DNA of 25,719 nucleotides from JBDUDK01 sp040002995. Its GTDB lineage: Bacteria > Actinomycetota > Acidimicrobiia > Acidimicrobiales > Ilumatobacteraceae. Position 1 is the stretch's first letter, and every line of letters begins with the position of its first letter. Below are positions 22,162 to 25,719 of the stretch, in pieces. Position numbers and translations under genes: made by a program. Below the pieces are notes generated by a model. That model saw only the letters and a program-made list of their open reading frames with translations, made no database searches and had not been told where the DNA came from. Where the stretch lies: positions 1-25,719 of the forward strand of contig JBDUDK010000108.1 in assembly GCA_040002995.1 (NCBI GenBank). The letters are read 5' to 3'.

Positions 22162-23102
22162 GCGGAGTCGCCGTTCGCGCCGCCGAGCACGCTGCGCAGC
22201 GCCTGCGCGGCACCGAGAAGGGCGGCGCTTTCGAACGGGACAACGATCTTCGCGTTCGGACTCTCGGCGAACTTCGCGAGCGCGTCGAGCTGCAGGATGG
22301 CCACCAGCGTGTTATTCGGGTCCTGCTGTTTGATCGCCCCGTACACCGTGGCGATGGCCTGGGCCCGTCCCTCTGACTCGAGGATCGCCGCTTGCCGGTT
22401 GCCTTCTGCTCGGAGGATCGCTGCCTGACGTTCACCTTGCGCGGCGCGGACGACGGCTTGGGCATCACCTTCGGCCACGTTGATGGCCGACTGCTGGAGT
22501 CCCTCCGACTGCAGGATCTTGGCCCGCTTCTCCTGATCGGCGGTCTTTTGGAGGGCGAGTGCCGCCAAGATCTGCGGCGGTGGCGCGATCTCGACGATCT
22601 CGATCCGGCTGATGCGGATGCCCCACTTGTCGGTAACGACTTCCATCTGTTGCTGGACGTCGGTGTTGATTCGCTCACGCTCCGACAACGCTTCGTCGAG
22701 CGTCATGGTGCCGATCACCGACCGGAGGGCGGTGCGGGCCAGCGCATCGATGGCGACGTCGAAGTTCTTCACGCTGAACAACGCCTGCTTCGCGTCGATG
22801 ATCTGCGTAAAGATGGTGGCGTTCACCGTGACGACGACGTTGTCGCGCGTGATGACTTCTTGGCGATCGCCGGGGATGGGGATCTCGCGCATGTCGACTC
22901 GCCGTAGCGATTCGATGAACGGCGCGATGATTACGAGCCCAGGTTCGTGCGTACGGCGGTACTCACCGAGCCGTTGCACCACGCCCAGTTGTCCCTGTTG
23001 CACGATGTTCACCATCTGGCGGAGGGCCACGAGCAACACGATGACGACGATGGCGGCTACGACGAGACCCGCCGTGGTCGCCGCACTCAGCGCAGCAATC
23101 AC
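22158..23102 (-). CDS. SPFH/band 7 membrane protein (stomatin/QmcA-like)
   Basis: 314 residues from GTG 23102-23100, which overlaps the NfeD-like stop and has an AGAGGAG ribosome site. One N-terminal membrane helix (GLVVAAIVVIVLLVALRQMV) is followed by the band 7 domain: VQQGQLGVVQRLGEYRRTHE, PGLVIIAPFIESLRRVDMRE, then RDNVVVTVNATIFTQIID. A charged Ala/Glu/Gln-rich helical stretch comes next (EKRAKILQSEGLQQSAINVA, then repeats like AEGNRQAAILESEGRAQA), forming the coiled coil by which these proteins build membrane rings. Pairing with NfeD is the classic arrangement in bacterial membrane-microdomain loci. Confidence 0.93.
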   Translation of the reverse strand: MIAALSAATTAGLVVAAIVVIVLLVALRQMVNIVQQGQLGVVQRLGEYRRTHEPGLVIIAPFIESLRRVDMREIPIPGDRQEVITRDNVVVTVNATIFTQIIDAKQALFSVKNFDVAIDALARTALRSVIGTMTLDEALSERERINTDVQQQMEVVTDKWGIRISRIEIVEIAPPPQILAALALQKTADQEKRAKILQSEGLQQSAINVAEGDAQAVVRAAQGERQAAILRAEGNRQAAILESEGRAQAIATVYGAIKQQDPNNTLVAILQLDALAKFAESPNAKIVVPFESAALLGAAQALRSVLGGANGDSA

Positions 23103-23623
23103 GATTGCTCCTCTTTGGGTTGTTGGCCGGGTTCGGGCTGTTGGGCGGCGGATCCCAGCTCGGAGGGCCCGTTTGGACCGAAGCCGCCGACCGGCCACAC
23201 GGTCAATGTCGTTCCGCGTACTGCGGTGACCACCACGGTGGTGCCGGCGGGGATGACAGCGCCGTCGCCGCTGCACGCCAGCCATCGCTCGCCCGCGAGC
23301 CGAACATGGCCGACGCGCGCGGCGTCGCCCACTTCGTCGAGCGTGAGCACCTCTTCGCCGACGATGCCGCCGTGCACTCCCCGAGAGCGGTGCGTACCCC
23401 TGGAGTGGGTTATCGCCTCGCGGAGGAAGGGGCGAATGCCGACGATGCCCGCGATCGCCACGACGAGCACCGCGACGATCTGAACCCCGACGGCTGACGG
23501 CCACAGGGCTGCGACGCCGGCGGCCGCGAAACAGCCGAGGGCAGCAAAGAGTGCGAAGAACGCCAAGTGGCTCAACTCGACGATCACCAGCGCCGCGCCG
23601 ATGCTCAGCCAGACGACGACCAC
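23099..23623 (-). CDS. NfeD-like membrane protein
   Basis: 174 residues. Hydrophobic helices at about residues 3-24 (WLSIGAALVIVELSHLAFFA), 24-45 and 47-65 (GVQIVAVLVVAIAGIVGIRP) are followed by a soluble OB-fold with GGIVGEEVLTLDE, GHVRLAGERWLACSGDG and IPAGTTVVVTAVRGTTLTVW, the NfeD C-terminal domain. The tail is Pro/Gln-rich. It lacks the ClpP-type protease domain of long NfeD forms, so it is the short type. It is translated just before, and coupled to, the SPFH protein it probably binds. Confidence 0.9.
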   Translation of the reverse strand: MVVVWLSIGAALVIVELSHLAFFALFAALGCFAAAGVAALWPSAVGVQIVAVLVVAIAGIVGIRPFLREAITHSRGTHRSRGVHGGIVGEEVLTLDEVGDAARVGHVRLAGERWLACSGDGAVIPAGTTVVVTAVRGTTLTVWPVGGFGPNGPSELGSAAQQPEPGQQPKEEQS

Positions 23624-23860
23624 CTGCTACCTCCTGCCGTGATTCTACGGCGCCGATTGCGAACTTGCGCGAGCGGATCCGGGGGTTCAGCGGCCCTAAC
23701 CACTAGGGTGGTCGTGTCGGCCACCGGATCCGCCCGACTGCGCCCACGACACCGGCTGGCGTCAGCTGCTGGCCCCCCGACCTAGCGGATCGCTGACTCA
23801 CGCTGCTCGAAGAGCATCCGTGCCCTCGTGACGTGCGGCACGTGACGGAAGGAGACACCC

Positions 23861-24139
23861 ATGGCGAACGCTCGCACGAGGAAGCTCGAGCTCGAAAGGG
23901 CGAAGCGAACCAAGGCCGCGCAGAAGCGCGAACGCCGGCAAGACAAGGCCACCGAAGACGAGGCCGCCGCGATCGCCGCGGCTGAAGATCCCACCGTTGC
24001 CGAGCAAAACCCACAGTCCGACGTCGAGGTGCTGACGTCGCTGCAACTGCTCCATGAGCGCTTCGCCGACGGCGAGATGGCTTTCGACGACTTCGAAGAG
24101 GCCAAGAACGATCTCATGCAGAAACTCAATGTCAGCTAA
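23861..24139 (+). CDS. Small basic coiled protein with a SHOCT-like C-terminus
   Basis: 92 residues. The first 45 are very rich in Lys, Arg, Glu and Ala (KLELERAKRTKAAQKRERRQ), probably a charged helix able to bind nucleic acid or partners. Residues about 58-90, SLQLLHERFADGEMAFDDFE and on to KNDLMQKL, match the short oligomerising SHOCT pattern (L..L...G.I...EFE..K..LL). A clear ribosome site GGAAGGAG lies just before the ATG. The 237 bases upstream (23624-23860) hold no recognisable gene. Cellular role unknown. Confidence 0.75.
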   Translation: MANARTRKLELERAKRTKAAQKRERRQDKATEDEAAAIAAAEDPTVAEQNPQSDVEVLTSLQLLHERFADGEMAFDDFEEAKNDLMQKLNVS

Positions 24140-24178
24140 TCGCGCGAGACGCACAGCCGCCGGAGGCGGTGAGCCGTC

Positions 24179-24481
24179 GTGACCCGCCCGAAGCGCGAAC
24201 CGCGACCCGCCGCCGAACCGCCCACCGACGACGAGCTCGATCGCCTCCTGCGAGCGATCCAGGCCGGCGACGACGCCAACACCCTCCTCGACAACGACGC
24301 GCTCGTCCGCAAGCTCGGCCTGCCCGCGGCGGTGGTTGGCCATCAGGTCGAGACGGCGAAAGATCGCAGGCTCGTCTGGGGCATCCCCACCGGCCACAAC
24401 CCCACTCTTTCGTTTACCGACCTCGAGCTGACGGTGCAGGGACGCCGCTTCCTGTCGTCGCGGAAGGCAGCGGCGGGTTAG
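24179..24481 (+). CDS. Uncharacterised 100-residue protein, possibly winged-helix-like
   Basis: The GTG start at 24179 comes 39 bases after the SHOCT-like gene. A Pro/Arg-rich N-terminus is followed by DDELDRLLRAIQAGDDANTL, DNDALVRKLGLPAAVVGHQV, then WGIPTGHNPTLSFTDLELTV and QGRRFLSS. The helix-turn-helix-like middle and the final LTVQGRRFL (common at the end of small wHTH proteins) suggest a wHTH-type fold, but I do not recognise the family. The only ribosome-like GGAGG (24162-24166) lies inside a small CCGCC-GGA-GGCGG hairpin, 12 bases from the start, so translation may depend on the gene before. Confidence 0.6.
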   Translation: MTRPKREPRPAAEPPTDDELDRLLRAIQAGDDANTLLDNDALVRKLGLPAAVVGHQVETAKDRRLVWGIPTGHNPTLSFTDLELTVQGRRFLSSRKAAAG

Positions 24482-24660
24482 TCGCTCTTAGTTGGCGCGA
24501 GCGTCATCCGGATCCGGTGCACCCTCACCTGCAACGTCACCCCCTCGATGAACACGAGCAACGTCTCGGCCATCACGCGGTCGACGGTCTTGGGCACGTC
24601 TGCGACAACCGTTCGTAGGATTATCTTGGACGGCTGACCGAAAAAGGTTCGGCGGCGGGA
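24482..24660 (-). other. Possible short minus-strand gene or none; unexplained stretch before the sugar kinase
   Basis: Between the unknown 100-residue gene and the sugar kinase (24482-24750) no clear gene is seen. The minus strand from about 24621 to a stop at 24480-24478 reads, with protein-like composition, TVVADVPKTVDRVMAETLLV then FIEGVTLQVRVHRIRMTLAP. A GATAAT hexamer on the same strand (complement of 24617-24622) could be a -10 element. A start could be a GTG or ATG inside this stretch. No family recognised, and it may be chance. Confidence 0.2.
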
Positions 24661-24750
24661 AGCCGAGGCCGATGGGGAGGCTCTTGTGGACCGGGGATTG
24701 CTCATCGCTAGGTCGCCGCATGATGCCAGCCCGGGCGAGCGCACAGCGCG

Positions 24751-25719
24751 ATGAGCGCCCACATCCTCGCGATCGACCTCGGGTCGAGCGGTGTCAAGGT
24801 CGCGGTCGTCGACGAGGAGGGCCGGGTGCTCGGCCACGGAAGCGAGGCCCTCCCCATGGTCTTCCTGCCCGGCGGTGGCGCCGAGCAGGACGCAGAAGGG
24901 TGGTGGGCCGCGATCGGACGCTGCGCGCGACGCGCCATGGCCGGCTCGCGTGCGGCCGACGTGGCGGCCGTGGCGGTGACGAGTCAATACATGTCGATCG
25001 TGGCGATCGACCAATCGGGCCTTCCACTGATGAACGCGGTCATGTGGATGGACACACGGGGCCGCCGCCACAACCGACACCTACGCACCGATCACGCGAC
25101 CGAACTGTGGCTCGATCGGCACGGCCTGCCGCCGCCGGGCGACCTCGCCCACATTGCCTTCATCCGGAGCGAGTTCCCCGCGATCGACGCGGCGACCGCG
25201 GCCTACGTGGAACCCGTCGACTACCTGAACGCGCGGCTCAGCGGGCGGATCGCCGCCACGCAGACCACCGCGTTCCCGCTGATGACCATGGACAACCGGG
25301 TCCACGGCAACCTCGAGTACTCCGAGGAACTCGTGACCCTCGCCGGGATCGACCCAGAGAAGCTGGCTCCGCTGGTTCCCTACGACGAGATCCTCGGCCC
25401 GGTAACCCCCGCCGCGGCCGAGCACCTCGGCATCACCACATCGGCCGTCGTCGTCACCGGCACGATCGACTCCATCACGTCGGCCGTCGGTACCGGCGCG
25501 CTCGACGCCACGGCCTGCTCGATCATCGTGGGCACCACGTCGGTGATGGTGACGCATGTCGATTTCAAAGCCGGCGACGTCGAGCACGGCGTCATAAGCG
25601 TCCCGAGCCCCTTACCCGGGAAGTACTTCGTAATGGCCGAGAACGGGGTCGGCGGTAAAGCCCTCGAGTTCTTGTTGCGCAACGTCGTGTACGCCGACGA
25701 CGCGTTCGCCACGGGTGCG
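24751..25719 (+). CDS. FGGY-family carbohydrate kinase, 3' end beyond the window
   Basis: 323 codons from ATG 24751 to the window edge, about two thirds of the usual 480-500 residues. N-terminal FGGY/actin fold: AHILAIDLGSSGVKVAVVDE (phosphate-1 loop with Asp9), then VAAVAVTSQYMSIVAIDQSG, MNAVMWMDTRGRRHN (substrate-side Asp in W-x-D-x-R) and a second-domain segment SIIVGTTSVMVTHV. MAENGVGGKALEFLL is near the edge. This is the layout of xylulose and related sugar kinases; the exact sugar is unclear. It is not closely linked to the catabolic operon and may begin another one. Confidence 0.88.
   Translation, partial: MSAHILAIDLGSSGVKVAVVDEEGRVLGHGSEALPMVFLPGGGAEQDAEGWWAAIGRCARRAMAGSRAADVAAVAVTSQYMSIVAIDQSGLPLMNAVMWMDTRGRRHNRHLRTDHATELWLDRHGLPPPGDLAHIAFIRSEFPAIDAATAAYVEPVDYLNARLSGRIAATQTTAFPLMTMDNRVHGNLEYSEELVTLAGIDPEKLAPLVPYDEILGPVTPAAAEHLGITTSAVVVTGTIDSITSAVGTGALDATACSIIVGTTSVMVTHVDFKAGDVEHGVISVPSPLPGKYFVMAENGVGGKALEFLLRNVVYADDAFATGA

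Noticed and set aside
23640..23780. Possible tRNA (even tRNA-Sec) suggested by GGTTCA and CCCTAACCACTAGGG-like segments
   Set aside because: No acceptor stem, T-arm (GGTTCGAATCC-like) or anticodon stem could be paired on either strand.
24672..25658. Large plus-strand Arg-rich open frame over the sugar-kinase region
   Set aside because: Low-complexity Arg/Gly/His composition; the FGGY kinase in another frame has clear motifs.
1..25719. CRISPR arrays, insertion sequences, phage or integrase genes
   Set aside because: No regularly spaced repeats, transposase motifs or attachment-site repeats were seen on reading the window.

Overview
The window is high-GC DNA of actinobacterial character. An F420-type LLM oxidoreductase, a PPOX-fold flavin/F420 protein, GYD, SHOCT-like and YCII/DGPF-like small proteins, many GTG starts, and several genes whose only promoter-like sequence lies 6-8 bases before the start codon (leaderless style) all point to Actinomycetota. 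An Acidimicrobiia-like lineage is a guess. No 16S, tRNA or housekeeping marker is present to fix the taxon.

Left end (1-1250). This part is decayed. It holds the start of a minus-strand YCII/DGPF-like gene, a serine beta-lactamase-family remnant in three reading frames, a short minus-strand remnant, and the C-terminus of a LuxR-type regulator broken by one extra G. An intact PPOX-fold gene follows at 1356.

Headline feature (1812-2081, minus). A short gene reads through an in-frame TGA to give an 89-residue Rdx-family (SelW/SelT/SelH-like) protein with the motif Cys-Val-Pro-TGA, i.e. CxxU. Sixteen bases after the TGA is a perfect hairpin, CCGUC-GGUCU-GACGG. Its loop is identical to the core of the E. 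coli fdhF SECIS loop. Ordinary gene calling splits this gene at the TGA. I interpret it as an unannotated selenoprotein.

Middle (2150-9480). An AGPS-like FAD enzyme, an alpha/beta hydrolase, an LLM F420 oxidoreductase, a minus-strand operon (two VOC proteins, a SnoaL-like protein, an aldo/keto reductase) and an AtzA/cytosine-deaminase-like amidohydrolase.

Catabolic operon (9477-20515, plus). A Rieske oxygenase is followed by an apparent nine-gene operon: HHE-type VOC enzyme, FadR-subfamily GntR regulator, cupin, hydantoinase/oxoprolinase A and B, AMP-forming acyl-CoA ligase, second Rieske oxygenase, zinc-loop-less MDR dehydrogenase, PfkB kinase. Most junctions are stop/start overlaps or gaps under 10 bases. 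A 19-base element matching the FadR-subfamily operator pattern occurs twice, 18/19 identical and in the same orientation to the downstream gene: before this operon (10506-10524) and before the VOC/SnoaL/AKR operon (8013-8031). The two operons therefore look like one regulon of the encoded GntR protein. The gene set suggests oxidation, ring or amide opening, and CoA activation of an aromatic or N-containing compound. The substrate cannot be read from sequence.

Right end (20526-25719). A GYD protein, an APH-fold kinase, an overlapping NfeD/SPFH membrane pair, a SHOCT-like small protein, an unknown 100-residue protein, and the first 323 codons of a FGGY sugar kinase that runs off the window.
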